A DNA stretch of 64,000 nt from Micrococcales bacterium KH10 (lineage in GTDB: Bacteria > Actinomycetota > Actinomycetes > Actinomycetales > Cellulomonadaceae), in contig FZPE01000001.1 in the NCBI GenBank assembly GCA_900188465.1, forward strand, positions 992,001 to 1,056,000, read 5' to 3'. Below the pieces are notes generated by a model. It was not told the origin of the DNA. It saw only the letters and a program-made list of their open reading frames with translations, and made no database searches. Below, piece after piece: positions 43,233 to 52,040 of this stretch (position 1 is the first letter of the stretch; each line of letters starts with the position of its first letter). The position numbers and the translations under genes were made by a program.

Positions 43233-45746
43233 ATGTCACCTACCGCCCAATCCACACGTATCAGCCGCTACTGGTTCCCGTTGCTTATCGCCGCTTTGCT
43301 GACCTTCAGCATTGCGGCTGCTGGCCTTAGTTTCGCTGCCGATGAGGACGACGAGTTCTCCCTGGTCCTTGATCACGGCCACATTGATGCCTTCACGCTG
43401 GTCCACGAGGACGAGCAATTGCGTGTCCGCCTACAAGAAGATGTCACTGGATACCATGTGCTGCACGATGCGGACACTGTGCTGCTACGGGTCAAGGACG
43501 AGGCAGAACTCACCCTTCCCTCTCCTGTCCCGCCGAGCATGTCCTTCCTTGGCAAGGCTGGCGACCGGGTCTATTTCCTGCCGCAAACTCAGGACTACGA
43601 TCTGATCTGGCCCGGTTGGAGTACCGAACGTCTCAGCGCGGCTGACTATTCGGATCCGCTGCAGATCCATATCGAAGCTGTCGACGGGCCTGGCAAGGTC
43701 TTCTTGTGGCAGACCGGATCATTCGGCAACTCGATGCCGGTACTCGATGACGAGGGCTACGAACTCCCAGGCGACATCACGGTCAATCTCAACGCCCACG
43801 TGCACGCGAACTGGGCATTTACCGCTGCCGGTCGCTATGAGTTGACGGTGCGGGCAAGTGGGACTCGTGCAACCGGCGGTGACGTAACCAGTGAGCCGGT
43901 GACCTACACCTTCGATGTCGGCACTGCCGGAACTGACCCCGGTCCCGACCCTGATCCAGACCCGGACCCGGACCCCGATCCAGACCCAGGTCCTGATCCC
44001 ACCCCAAACCCCGACCCGTCGCCCAATCCGGATCCCGATCCATCGCCCGGCGCGATCTGGAATGTGGCCAACAGCACTGTGAACAACCGCGGTGCGACGG
44101 TGCTCAACGATGGTCACATCGACGTTGCCTCCCTGTTGGAAGGCGGCAAGCTCGTCACCAAGATCAAGGACACGACCCGCACCTCGACACCGGTCTGGCG
44201 AGACCCGAAGAAGACGATCATGCAGTTGCTGCCGTCGTCCCAAACCACGGTCCCCTCCAACTCGGCCTACTCCTTCTTGGGTAAACCCGGGGCGTCTTTC
44301 TATCAGGTGACCCAGGTCCAGCAACGCAATTTGCTCTGGCCCGGTTGGTCGACTGAGTCAATCCCCGTGTCCGCAACCACCGGTGGCGTGTTATGGGCAT
44401 TGACCGACGTATCCGGCCCGGGCGAATTCGCGCTATACGAAACCGACCCGTTCGGCCAGCCCAAGGTGCTGTTCAACACTCGTGACGGCGTCAACGCGAA
44501 GGATCGCTTCACGATTCCGAAAAACACCCACGCGCATGGTTCGTGGGCGTTTAGCAAGCAGGGCAACTATTGCCTTTCGATGCAACGGGTCGCGGAGACC
44601 GCTGCGGGTAAGACCGTCAGCGACCAACACGTTCTGGCCATCGCGGTCGGCCGGGCTGACGTGATGAACGTTGACCCCGCGGAGTGCTTCAAGCAGGTCG
44701 AAACCGATGTTCCGACCATCAAGCCACCGAAGAGTGACAAGAAATCCGGCGGTAAAGGCTCGAAGAACAATAAGTCCGGCAAGAAGGGCAAGGACTCTGA
44801 CGACGAGGACGACTCGCCGGTCCGTAAGGTCGAGGAAACCGCGTGCACCGTCGAGGCAACGATCCTGTCAGCGGGTCACATCGACTATGCATCCCGAGTG
44901 CTGGGCGGTCGACTGCAATCCCAGATCGGTGATGACACCACTGGCAAGAAGGTCTATCGCGAACCATCTGAGACCGTGTTGTGGCTCAAACCAGCCTCCA
45001 AGGTGACTCTGCCGTCCGGGTATGAGAAAGTCGGTGCGGCTGGATCGGTGGTGTGGCAGGTGCCACAGACGCAAAATGCTGATCTGATCTGGCTGGGATG
45101 GAGTACTGAACCCCTCAACGCTGGAAATGCTGCTGGGCCGGTCACCTGGAAACTGGACAAAGTCGATGGCCCTGGCACCGTGAAGGTGTACCTGTCTGGC
45201 GCATTCGGCGGCGTTCAAGAAGTAGTGCTCAGTGGCGCCGGTTCGTCGTACACCGTCCCGTTAGGGGTTCATGCTCACGGTAACTGGGCCTTCAGCAAAG
45301 AAGGCATCTACCGGCTCACGATGACGCAGACCGTTGCGTTGCCGGGTGGCTCACGGTCCTCCGATACCGAGACTCTGACGATTGCAGTCGGCAACGTTGA
45401 TCCCGCTTCGGCTCTGACGGATCCGGACTGCGTTGAGCCCGGCACATCGGCGGCAGCGGATTCCGGTTCCACTGACGACGACGCGGCAGTGCCAGTTTCG
45501 GCACCGCAAACTCTTGCTCCAACGGCGCTCGCCCCGTCGCTCACCGGACCGTCGACTATGGCGGAACTGTCCGATGAATCGGCGTCCGGCCTGCAGGTGA
45601 CCGCTAGTACTGCTCTTCCTCACGGTGACGACCAGGTTCCGGCACTTCTGGGCGCGCTCGGCGGGCTGCTGCTGGTTGGCAGTGCTGGAAGCGGCACCCT
45701 GTGGGTGCGGCGACTATCGGCACCGAAGGGCGGTCTAGCCGCGTGA
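43233..45746 (+). CDS. Three-repeat transporter-associated wall protein (TIGR03773-like)
   Basis: From ATG 43233 (AAGGAA ahead) the protein has 837 residues. After a signal peptide (1-36) come three surface-anchored repeats: first GHID 49-52 with HVH 189-191; second GHID 294-297 with HAH 433-435; third GHID 548-551 with HAH 680-682. Each also has an (I/L)WxGWSTE stretch. A Pro-Asp repeat linker (235-273) and a Lys/Asp-rich linker (500-535) separate them. A C-terminal helix (about 803-823) and a short basic tail anchor it, with no clear LPXTG. The family name is recalled from TIGRFAMs. It is inferred to hold zinc at the surface for the ABC importer encoded next. Confidence 0.88.
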   Translation: MSPTAQSTRISRYWFPLLIAALLTFSIAAAGLSFAADEDDEFSLVLDHGHIDAFTLVHEDEQLRVRLQEDVTGYHVLHDADTVLLRVKDEAELTLPSPVPPSMSFLGKAGDRVYFLPQTQDYDLIWPGWSTERLSAADYSDPLQIHIEAVDGPGKVFLWQTGSFGNSMPVLDDEGYELPGDITVNLNAHVHANWAFTAAGRYELTVRASGTRATGGDVTSEPVTYTFDVGTAGTDPGPDPDPDPDPDPDPDPGPDPTPNPDPSPNPDPDPSPGAIWNVANSTVNNRGATVLNDGHIDVASLLEGGKLVTKIKDTTRTSTPVWRDPKKTIMQLLPSSQTTVPSNSAYSFLGKPGASFYQVTQVQQRNLLWPGWSTESIPVSATTGGVLWALTDVSGPGEFALYETDPFGQPKVLFNTRDGVNAKDRFTIPKNTHAHGSWAFSKQGNYCLSMQRVAETAAGKTVSDQHVLAIAVGRADVMNVDPAECFKQVETDVPTIKPPKSDKKSGGKGSKNNKSGKKGKDSDDEDDSPVRKVEETACTVEATILSAGHIDYASRVLGGRLQSQIGDDTTGKKVYREPSETVLWLKPASKVTLPSGYEKVGAAGSVVWQVPQTQNADLIWLGWSTEPLNAGNAAGPVTWKLDKVDGPGTVKVYLSGAFGGVQEVVLSGAGSSYTVPLGVHAHGNWAFSKEGIYRLTMTQTVALPGGSRSSDTETLTIAVGNVDPASALTDPDCVEPGTSAAADSGSTDDDAAVPVSAPQTLAPTALAPSLTGPSTMAELSDESASGLQVTASTALPHGDDQVPALLGALGGLLLVGSAGSGTLWVRRLSAPKGGLAA

Positions 45747-47317
45747 GAGTACCCTTCCTGCGGCTCATCGCCATCGCCGTTTCCGCCTTGCTCGCTACCG
45801 CCCTGGTCGGGTGTGCTAATAAGACCGCGTTGTCGAATCACAGTGACCGACTTCAAGTGGTGACGACCACTCCGCTGTTGCGTGATCTTGTCGAACAGGT
45901 CGGTAAAGATCGCGTCGAAGTGGCCTCCATCGTGCCCGATGGCGGTGACCCGCACTCCTATGAACCGACATTGCGCGATTCTCGCAACGTCGTCTATGCC
46001 GATGTCGCCTTCTCCAACTACGCGTTATTGGAGGAGCGCAACGTCATCAAGACGCTGGACGCGAACCTGCGCGCCGATGCAGTGAGCGTGTCGCTTGCGG
46101 AAGAAGCGGTGAAGTACGCGGCTGAGATCATTCCCCTCGTCGAGAATGTCAACCTCGACACCGTTTGGCTCGGCTTGCGGGCACAGGGGGACGGCGCGGA
46201 CCGGTATGGCGCGAATCGCACTTCGAAAGTGTTGGTCTCTGCCACCGAGGTCACCGGCCCCGGTGACATGTTCGCGTACCTGACCGGGTCGCTGGGAGAT
46301 ACCGATGTCTACTTCAACTCGGCCGATGGCTTCGATCCCGCGACGGGATACAAGCACGACACCATGTCACTGCCGCCGGCAGCGCACACTCACCTGTCTT
46401 GGACCTTCAGCGAACCGGGTATCTACACGCTGACGCTTGAGGCATCGTTGCAGGTCGATGACACCAGTCGGCCGGTGCATCTCGATACTGCCACCTTCAC
46501 CTTCGCAGTCGGCGTGAATCCCGCCGATGCCGGTGTCACTGATCCGCTCGTTCTGGACGAGGGGCACGCCGATCTCACCGTGAACCTCGATACCAGCGCC
46601 CTTGAGGTGCGGTTCGATCCAGAGGGTGGAGGCGATCACACCCAGCAGACCTACCCCGCGAACCGGGTGGTGATCGACGTTCCGGCCAAGGCTCTCGATG
46701 AGGTCCCAGGAGGCAGCCAGTTCCGGTTCCTCGGTAAACCGGGGACCAGGGTGTATCAACTTCCCCAAGCTGTGTTGGGCAAGCATGTCCACGGCGAGAT
46801 AGACCCGCATTTGTGGCAGAACGTCCGCAACGGAATTGCCTACGTTCAACTCCTTCGGGACACATTGATCGCAGCCGACCCCACGCACGCTCGGGACTAC
46901 GCCGCGAATGCCTCCAGTTATCTCAAGGAACTAGAGGACACCGAAGACTACATGCATCGAACGATCGACCAGATCCCACAGCGGTCCCGGTATCTGATCA
47001 CCACCCACGACGCATTCGGCTATCTGGCCCACGCCTATCACCTGAATGTTGCAGGATTCGTTGCGCCTAATCCTGCGGTAGAGCCTTCGCTGGCGGACCG
47101 GCGCAAACTTGCCGAGACTATTCGCACACTCGAAGTCCCAGCCGTGTTCCTGGAACCGAATCTGCGTGCCCGCTCCAACACCTTGACCGAAGTCGCACAC
47201 GAGGCCGGCATCAAAGTGTGCTCGATCTATGGCGATTCCTTCGACGCTGAGATCAGAACGTATGTGCAGATGATGAGGTTCAACGCCGATTCGTTGCGCG
47301 AATGCCTCTCCTCGTAA
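45743..47317 (+). CDS. ZnuA-like metal-binding lipoprotein with an inserted surface repeat (TIGR03772-like)
   Basis: Starting at GTG 45743 (GTGA overlap with the previous stop) the protein has 524 residues and a lipobox LVGC (Cys24). Residues 36-130 and 346-524 form the two lobes of a cluster A-I solute-binding protein. Likely metal ligands are His71 (DPHSYEPT), His356 (DPHLW), His422 (THDAFGY) and Asp498; three histidines favour zinc over manganese. Between the lobes, residues 131-341 are a surface-anchored domain in swapped order: the HTHLSWTF half first, then the GHAD half. It presumably receives metal from the wall proteins and hands it to the permease. Confidence 0.9.
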   Translation: MRVPFLRLIAIAVSALLATALVGCANKTALSNHSDRLQVVTTTPLLRDLVEQVGKDRVEVASIVPDGGDPHSYEPTLRDSRNVVYADVAFSNYALLEERNVIKTLDANLRADAVSVSLAEEAVKYAAEIIPLVENVNLDTVWLGLRAQGDGADRYGANRTSKVLVSATEVTGPGDMFAYLTGSLGDTDVYFNSADGFDPATGYKHDTMSLPPAAHTHLSWTFSEPGIYTLTLEASLQVDDTSRPVHLDTATFTFAVGVNPADAGVTDPLVLDEGHADLTVNLDTSALEVRFDPEGGGDHTQQTYPANRVVIDVPAKALDEVPGGSQFRFLGKPGTRVYQLPQAVLGKHVHGEIDPHLWQNVRNGIAYVQLLRDTLIAADPTHARDYAANASSYLKELEDTEDYMHRTIDQIPQRSRYLITTHDAFGYLAHAYHLNVAGFVAPNPAVEPSLADRRKLAETIRTLEVPAVFLEPNLRARSNTLTEVAHEAGIKVCSIYGDSFDAEIRTYVQMMRFNADSLRECLSS

Positions 47318-47348
47318 CTCCTGATTCATCCCAACGAAAGCCCTGAAA

Positions 47349-48401
47349 ATGAAACTTCGCTCTGCCCTACCCGCGCTCGTCGGTGCTCTCGCGCTGACCA
47401 TGTTGTCCGCTGTGACCGCAACTGCGGTCGACGACCCCAACCTGGACCAACAACTCGACGATCTTGCCGTGGCCCACGGCACCCGCGTACTCGACGCCGG
47501 GCATGTGGATATGGGTCCGAAATATGACGACGGCGTGTGGACCATGATGATCCACGACGATGTCGCCAAAGCCGACGCCAACGCGACCAGTGTTTGGCGT
47601 CATCCGGACGAAACGGTCTTCCACGTCCTGGATCAGAGCGAACTGCAGATCCCCGATGACCCCATCTATTCCTTCATCGGCCCCGAGCCCGGCGAATCGG
47701 TTTGGGTGATCCCGCAGACACAGAACCCGGACGTCGTGTGGTTGGGATGGAACACCCAGGACCCCGAAGTCATGACCACCATTGACCGTGGCATCACCTT
47801 GTCGCTGGATGGGGTGCAGGGTCCGGGCGATGTCAGTGTATATCTGCAATCGGGAACTTTCGGTGAGCCTCAGGTGCTGTGGGATTCGCGTCAGCCTGAG
47901 GTCCAACCACTCTGGGTGGATGTCAACACTCACACGCACGCCAACTGGGCCTTCACCGAACCCGGTGTTTACCTGATGCAGGTGCGCGCCGATGCCGATC
48001 TGCTGGACGGATCGCAGGTCAGCGACACGCAAGTTCTGCGGTTCGCAGTCGGCACCGCTACCTCGACGGACGAGGCGCTCGCCGCCACGTGGGAAGAGCC
48101 GACTGAGCCTTCCGACGCTGGCACATCCGATGGCGCTAACAACGGCAACAGCGCTGACAGCGGTGCGGCAGCGCCTGGCGACTCGGCTGCTGAAACCGAT
48201 GCGGAGGTCGCAGCGGATTCCGATCAGGAAAGCAGTCCGCTGGTTCCCATCCTGGTCGGAGCGATCATCCTTGTGGCCGTGGCACTGATCGCGGGATTCA
48301 CGATTGCGGTCGTTCGCGGAAACCGGGCACGAAAACAGGTGCTCGCACAGCGCGCAACGGTTGCCGCAGCTGACGAGATAGCAGACAAGGAGCAATCATG
48401 A
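47349..48401 (+). CDS. Single-repeat membrane-anchored surface protein
   Basis: The 350-residue protein has a signal peptide (1-27) and one surface-anchored repeat (about 38-236): GHVD 51-54, PQTQNPDVVWLGWNTQ and HTH 195-197 in NTHTHANWAF. A Ser/Asp/Ala-rich spacer leads to a transmembrane helix (about 281-306) and a basic cytoplasmic tail (RKQVLAQR). It therefore sits at the membrane, close to the lipoprotein, as the possible inner end of a relay. It overlaps the ATPase gene start (ATGA). Confidence 0.87.
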   Translation: MKLRSALPALVGALALTMLSAVTATAVDDPNLDQQLDDLAVAHGTRVLDAGHVDMGPKYDDGVWTMMIHDDVAKADANATSVWRHPDETVFHVLDQSELQIPDDPIYSFIGPEPGESVWVIPQTQNPDVVWLGWNTQDPEVMTTIDRGITLSLDGVQGPGDVSVYLQSGTFGEPQVLWDSRQPEVQPLWVDVNTHTHANWAFTEPGVYLMQVRADADLLDGSQVSDTQVLRFAVGTATSTDEALAATWEEPTEPSDAGTSDGANNGNSADSGAAAPGDSAAETDAEVAADSDQESSPLVPILVGAIILVAVALIAGFTIAVVRGNRARKQVLAQRATVAAADEIADKEQS

Positions 48402-49240
48402 CCGAGGCTCCCACCACGGACCAATCTCCGATCGCGGCCATGGCGTCTGACGGATCGAAGACCAAACCGACTATGCCGCCTGCAACCGCTCAGTCGACCG
48501 CGCTGCAAGTCCGCGACGTTCACGTCAGCCTGGCCGGTCGCCCGGTGCTCACCGGAGTGAACCTGCACGTCAGCCGGGGAGAGCTCGTCGGCCTTATCGG
48601 CCCTAACGGTGCCGGAAAGACCACCTTGCTGCGCACTGTTCTTGGCCTGCTACAGCCCACCTCCGGCCAGGTTGAGGTTGAAGGACGAGCGGTGCGACCG
48701 GGACGAGTGCCCATCGGCTATGTGCCGCAGCGTCACGAATTTGCCTGGGATTTTCCAATTTCGGTTGCCACCACTGTGATGACAGGGCTGACTGGACGGC
48801 TCGGCCTGTTCCGCCGGAGCCAGATCTCCGACTGGGAAGCAGTAGCCGATGCCCTGGAACGGGTCAAACTCGCCGATCTGGCAGACCGACCCGTCGGTCA
48901 GCTCTCCGGAGGGCAGCGCCAGCGTGTGCTTGTCGCTCGCGCCCTGGCCCTGCGGCCCACGGTGCTCCTGCTCGATGAGCCGTTCACAGGTCTCGATATG
49001 CCCACCCAGGACCTGTTGGCCGATCTTTTCCAGGCACTTGCCCACGAGGGTCGCGCGGTCCTGATGACCACTCATGACATCCTCTCGGCGCTTGACGGCT
49101 GCGACCGGATCGCTTTGATCAATCGCAAGATTGTCGCCGCCGGTGACACCACTGAACTCAGCTCCGACCCGCAGGCGTGGATGGACGCCTTTGAGGTCGG
49201 TCCGGAATCTGCGCTGATGCGTGTTTTGAAGGCCGCGTGA
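48398..49240 (+). CDS. Anchored-repeat-type ABC transporter ATP-binding protein (zinc importer)
   Basis: A 280-residue ATPase of the ZnuC/MntB group: Walker A GPNGAGKTT, Q-loop GYVPQRHEF, signature LSGGQRQR, Walker B LLLDEPFTGLD, H-loop MTTHD. The first 35 residues are a low-complexity extension; internal starts are possible. It lies between the surface protein (overlap ATGA) and the permease (one base apart), so it drives uptake for the lipoprotein above. Confidence 0.94.
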   Translation: MTEAPTTDQSPIAAMASDGSKTKPTMPPATAQSTALQVRDVHVSLAGRPVLTGVNLHVSRGELVGLIGPNGAGKTTLLRTVLGLLQPTSGQVEVEGRAVRPGRVPIGYVPQRHEFAWDFPISVATTVMTGLTGRLGLFRRSQISDWEAVADALERVKLADLADRPVGQLSGGQRQRVLVARALALRPTVLLLDEPFTGLDMPTQDLLADLFQALAHEGRAVLMTTHDILSALDGCDRIALINRKIVAAGDTTELSSDPQAWMDAFEVGPESALMRVLKAA

Positions 49241-49241
49241 T

Positions 49242-50174
49242 ATGAGTCCTCTTGATTTCCTCACTGATTTGTTCAACCCTGATCTGGCGTTCCTGCCCAA
49301 GGCGCTGATGGTGGCTATCATGTCGTCGCTGGTGTGCGGGGTTGTCGGCTGTCACGTCGTGCTGCGCGGCATGGCATTTATTGGCGATGCGGTCGCACAC
49401 GCCGTGTTCCCGGGCCTCGCCGTGGCCTTTGTGATCTCGGGCAATCTGGTGATCGGTGGCACCGTCGCCGGTGTTCTCACGGCAATCCTGGTGGCGATCT
49501 TCTCGCAGAACCGCAGGATCAAGGAGGACTCCGTGATCGGGGTGTTCTTCGTGGCGGCATTCGCACTCGGCATCGTGATCATTTCGCAGGCGCCAGGCTA
49601 TGCCGGGTCGTTGCAGCAATTCCTCTTCGGATCCATTACGGGTATTCCCACGTCGGACCTGTATGTAGTGGGAGTCACCGGGCTTGTGGTGCTGGCGGTC
49701 CTGCTCGCGCTGCACAAGGAGTTCGTCACGGTCAGCCTCGACCGCGAATCCGCCCGAGCCCTGGGGGTTCGCGTGTTCTGGCTCGATCTGGTCCTCTACA
49801 TCCTGATCACCCTGGCTGTGGTGATCTCGGTTCAAACGATCGGCAACATCCTCGTGCTTGCGTTGCTGATCAGTCCGGCGGCGACGGCCAGGCTGCTGAC
49901 CGACCGGTTGGGCGTCATGATGGTGCTGGCCCCGCTGATCGGCGGCCTTTCTGCTCTGATCGGGGTATACATCTCTTGGTCGTGGGATCTGCCGACGGGT
50001 GGCACGATTGTGCTCGTCCTGACTGCCGCATTCCTGCTCGCCTGGTTCTTCGCCCCGCGGCAGGGTGTGCTGTCCCGGGTGCTCAATCGGTCCTGGCGAA
50101 GGCTCGATCCTGAATCCGGGCCGATGCCCGCGACCACAACGACACCAGAGCCTGTGGCAGAGGTGGCGTCATGA
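49242..50174 (+). CDS. Anchored-repeat-type ABC transporter permease (ZnuB/MntC-like)
   Basis: The 310-residue protein has eight or nine hydrophobic helices with the ABC-3 family stretches LRGMAFIGDAVAHAVFPGLAVAF and ALGVRVFWLDLVLY. This family imports zinc or manganese. The C-terminal 35 residues are cytoplasmic and Pro/Thr-rich. It follows the ATPase by one base and overlaps the next gene by four bases. Confidence 0.94.
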   Translation: MSPLDFLTDLFNPDLAFLPKALMVAIMSSLVCGVVGCHVVLRGMAFIGDAVAHAVFPGLAVAFVISGNLVIGGTVAGVLTAILVAIFSQNRRIKEDSVIGVFFVAAFALGIVIISQAPGYAGSLQQFLFGSITGIPTSDLYVVGVTGLVVLAVLLALHKEFVTVSLDRESARALGVRVFWLDLVLYILITLAVVISVQTIGNILVLALLISPAATARLLTDRLGVMMVLAPLIGGLSALIGVYISWSWDLPTGGTIVLVLTAAFLLAWFFAPRQGVLSRVLNRSWRRLDPESGPMPATTTTPEPVAEVAS

Positions 50175-51034
50175 GCGATTCGACACCCCGTACCCGTCGC
50201 TGGATCATCCCCGTGGTGACCTTGGCACTGCTCGTATTGGGGACTGTGGTCGTCACGATGGCGATCATGTTGGGCATGACTGATAGCGATGGCGACAACG
50301 CGATCAGTTCAGGCACTCCTGCGGCCGCTTCGGGCGAGGTTCCCTCCGCTCAATCCACCACCTCCGAGGATCCCGCCGCACCCAGCGGAACTGTTCCGCC
50401 CGATATCCCGTCGGTATCCGGCGATGAACCGGCAGAGACGGGAACTACGACCGGTGCCGCTTCGGTCGTCAGTGAGCTGGCCGATCCGGTATGGGTGAGT
50501 CGCATCGCGGCCGCAACCGATATTCCAGAACGCGCTCTGGTCGCCTACGCGGGAGCTTCGCTGGCCGTGGCTCAAAGTCATCCCGGCTGCGGGCTGGGCT
50601 GGAACACTCTGGCTGCTATCGGCTTGGTCGAATCGGAGCACGGCAGCATGAATGGCTCCCTTCTCGGCCAGGACGGGGTGGCAGGTCCGGAAATCATCGG
50701 AGTCGCGTTGAACGGTGACGGTGTTGCTCGCATTCCCGACACGGACGACGGCGCGTTGGACAACGACACCACCTGGGATCGAGCCGTCGGACCGATGCAG
50801 TTCCTTCCCACCACCTGGGAGCAGTACGCGATGGATGGCGATGGCGATGGCACACCGGATGTGCACAATATCGACGACACGAGTCTGACGGCAGCGGTCT
50901 ATCTTTGCGAAACCGGAAACGACCTGACGCAGCCTGATAACTGGATCAAGGCTGTCGCGGCGTATAACGCGGGCAGTGATTACAACACGCGCATTGTCGA
51001 GGCCGCGAATACTTACTCTGCGGCAGATCAGTGA
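50171..51034 (+). CDS. Membrane-anchored lytic transglycosylase-like protein
   Basis: The 287-residue protein has a transmembrane or signal-anchor helix (about 14-37), a Pro/Ser/Thr-rich spacer and an SLT-type domain (about 105-285). ALVESEHG-like sequence (IGLVESEHGSMNG) carries the catalytic Glu, AVGPMQFLPTTWEQYAMDGD is the MltB/RpfB-type signature, and AVAAYNAGSDYN follows. It cuts peptidoglycan glycan strands outside the membrane. As last gene of the zinc operon it may open the wall for assembly of the large surface proteins. Its 3' end overlaps the convergent HbpS-like gene by 7 bases. Confidence 0.88.
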   Translation: MSDSTPRTRRWIIPVVTLALLVLGTVVVTMAIMLGMTDSDGDNAISSGTPAAASGEVPSAQSTTSEDPAAPSGTVPPDIPSVSGDEPAETGTTTGAASVVSELADPVWVSRIAAATDIPERALVAYAGASLAVAQSHPGCGLGWNTLAAIGLVESEHGSMNGSLLGQDGVAGPEIIGVALNGDGVARIPDTDDGALDNDTTWDRAVGPMQFLPTTWEQYAMDGDGDGTPDVHNIDDTSLTAAVYLCETGNDLTQPDNWIKAVAAYNAGSDYNTRIVEAANTYSAADQ

Positions 51035-51537
51035 ACGTCGCTGAGACGCTTTCTGAGGTCCATCACGCCTTGATGTGCGAGCGCATGGTCCAGTTCCTGA
51101 GTTAGCCCCGACACCGCGACGACGCCGACCAATCCCACCCCTTTGACGGTGATGGGAAATGCGCCACCGTGGATGGCATAGTCCATCGGGTCAAGTCCGC
51201 GGCGCGCATAGAACTCGGCTTCAGTACGAGTATTGCTGCGACCCGCACGCAGCGACGCCATGCCCAGGCGCTCGACCGCATTCGATTTGCGACGCACCCA
51301 GGATTCGTTGTCGAGCACGGTGTCTTCGCCTGCCTGTAGGAACACCTGGCGGCGGCCGTGGCGGATATTGACAGTGATCTGACTGGCCAGATCTGCTGCC
51401 AGTTGAATGATGTGTCGCCCCAACCAATGAGCATCGGCAACTGAGAATCGCGGCAGCACCGCCTTCGACTCCTGTTCCGCGATGTGCTCCGCGGTGAGTT
51501 CGCTCCAGTCGGTCCGGTTCAAATCGAGGTTTGCCAT
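51028..51537 (-). CDS. HbpS/UPF0303-family protein (heme-degrading-domain-like)
   Basis: From ATG 51537 (AAGGAG ahead) the protein has 169 residues; a longer frame starting at 51720 runs through the promoter of the divergent ArsR gene and is rejected. GGAFPITVKGVGLVGVVAVSGL is the family signature shared by Streptomyces HbpS and UPF0303 proteins. Streptomyces HbpS binds heme or iron with a sensor kinase, but cytoplasmic relatives lack a known job. No signal peptide is seen. Confidence 0.87.
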   Translation of the reverse strand: MANLDLNRTDWSELTAEHIAEQESKAVLPRFSVADAHWLGRHIIQLAADLASQITVNIRHGRRQVFLQAGEDTVLDNESWVRRKSNAVERLGMASLRAGRSNTRTEAEFYARRGLDPMDYAIHGGAFPITVKGVGLVGVVAVSGLTQELDHALAHQGVMDLRKRLSDVH

Positions 51538-51594
51538 GTTGCCGCTCCTTGCTGCGCTTGAGGGTTGCATCCGCTGCTGAGTTGAGCCTATCTG

Positions 51595-51638
51595 TTGACG
51601 GGAGCACTCGTCCGGAATAATATGCAACCAAATGGTTG
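51595..51638 (+). promoter_or_regulatory. Promoter and dyad operator of the ArsR-SRPBCC operon
   Basis: TTGACG (51595-51600) and TAATAT (51618-51623) are separated by 17 bases, a strong sigma-70-like promoter. The perfect dyad CAACCAAATGGTTG (51625-51638) begins two bases after the -10 element and overlaps the start codon at 51632, so a bound ArsR dimer would block both initiation and the leaderless start. Confidence 0.82.
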
Positions 51639-51976
51639 TACATGACTTGACCGAAGAAGAGATCGATCGGATCTTCAAGGCGCTGGCAGATCGCACGCGC
51701 CGCGATATCGTGCGCCGCACGTTCAGCGCCGAATCCTCGATCTCCGAACTCGCACAGCACTACAAGATGTCATTTCCTGCAGTGCAAAAACACATCGCGG
51801 TGCTCGAGGCCGCTGACCTCGTCACTCGTATCCCCCAGGGAAGGGAACGCATCATCCGGGGAAATCCCGCCACCATCCGCCGCGCTCAAGAACTCTTGAG
51901 CCACTTCGAACACATTTGGCGCTCGCGCATAGACCGGCTCGATGCTCTTCTGGCCGAGGACGAGCCGCAAACATAA
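51632..51976 (+). CDS. ArsR/SmtB-family winged-helix regulator
   Basis: A 114-residue regulator with RIFKALADRTRRDIVR and FPAVQKHIAVLEAADLVTR, typical of the ArsR group that pairs with SRPBCC (AHSA1) proteins; it has no metal-binding cysteines. The -10 element lies 8 bases before the ATG, so the mRNA is probably leaderless. The next gene starts 64 bases downstream. It most likely represses its own operon through the dyad at its start codon. Confidence 0.92.
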   Translation: MVVHDLTEEEIDRIFKALADRTRRDIVRRTFSAESSISELAQHYKMSFPAVQKHIAVLEAADLVTRIPQGRERIIRGNPATIRRAQELLSHFEHIWRSRIDRLDALLAEDEPQT

Positions 51977-52040
51977 ACCATCCGCACCTGTGCGGCCGCC
52001 AAGTCCGCATCGAGACGGAACCGACAAAGAAAGGCGCATC

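Noticed and set aside
49334-50113. 259-residue frame overlapping the ABC permease gene
   Set aside because: Arg-rich, no hydrophobic helices; the permease frame is clearly right.
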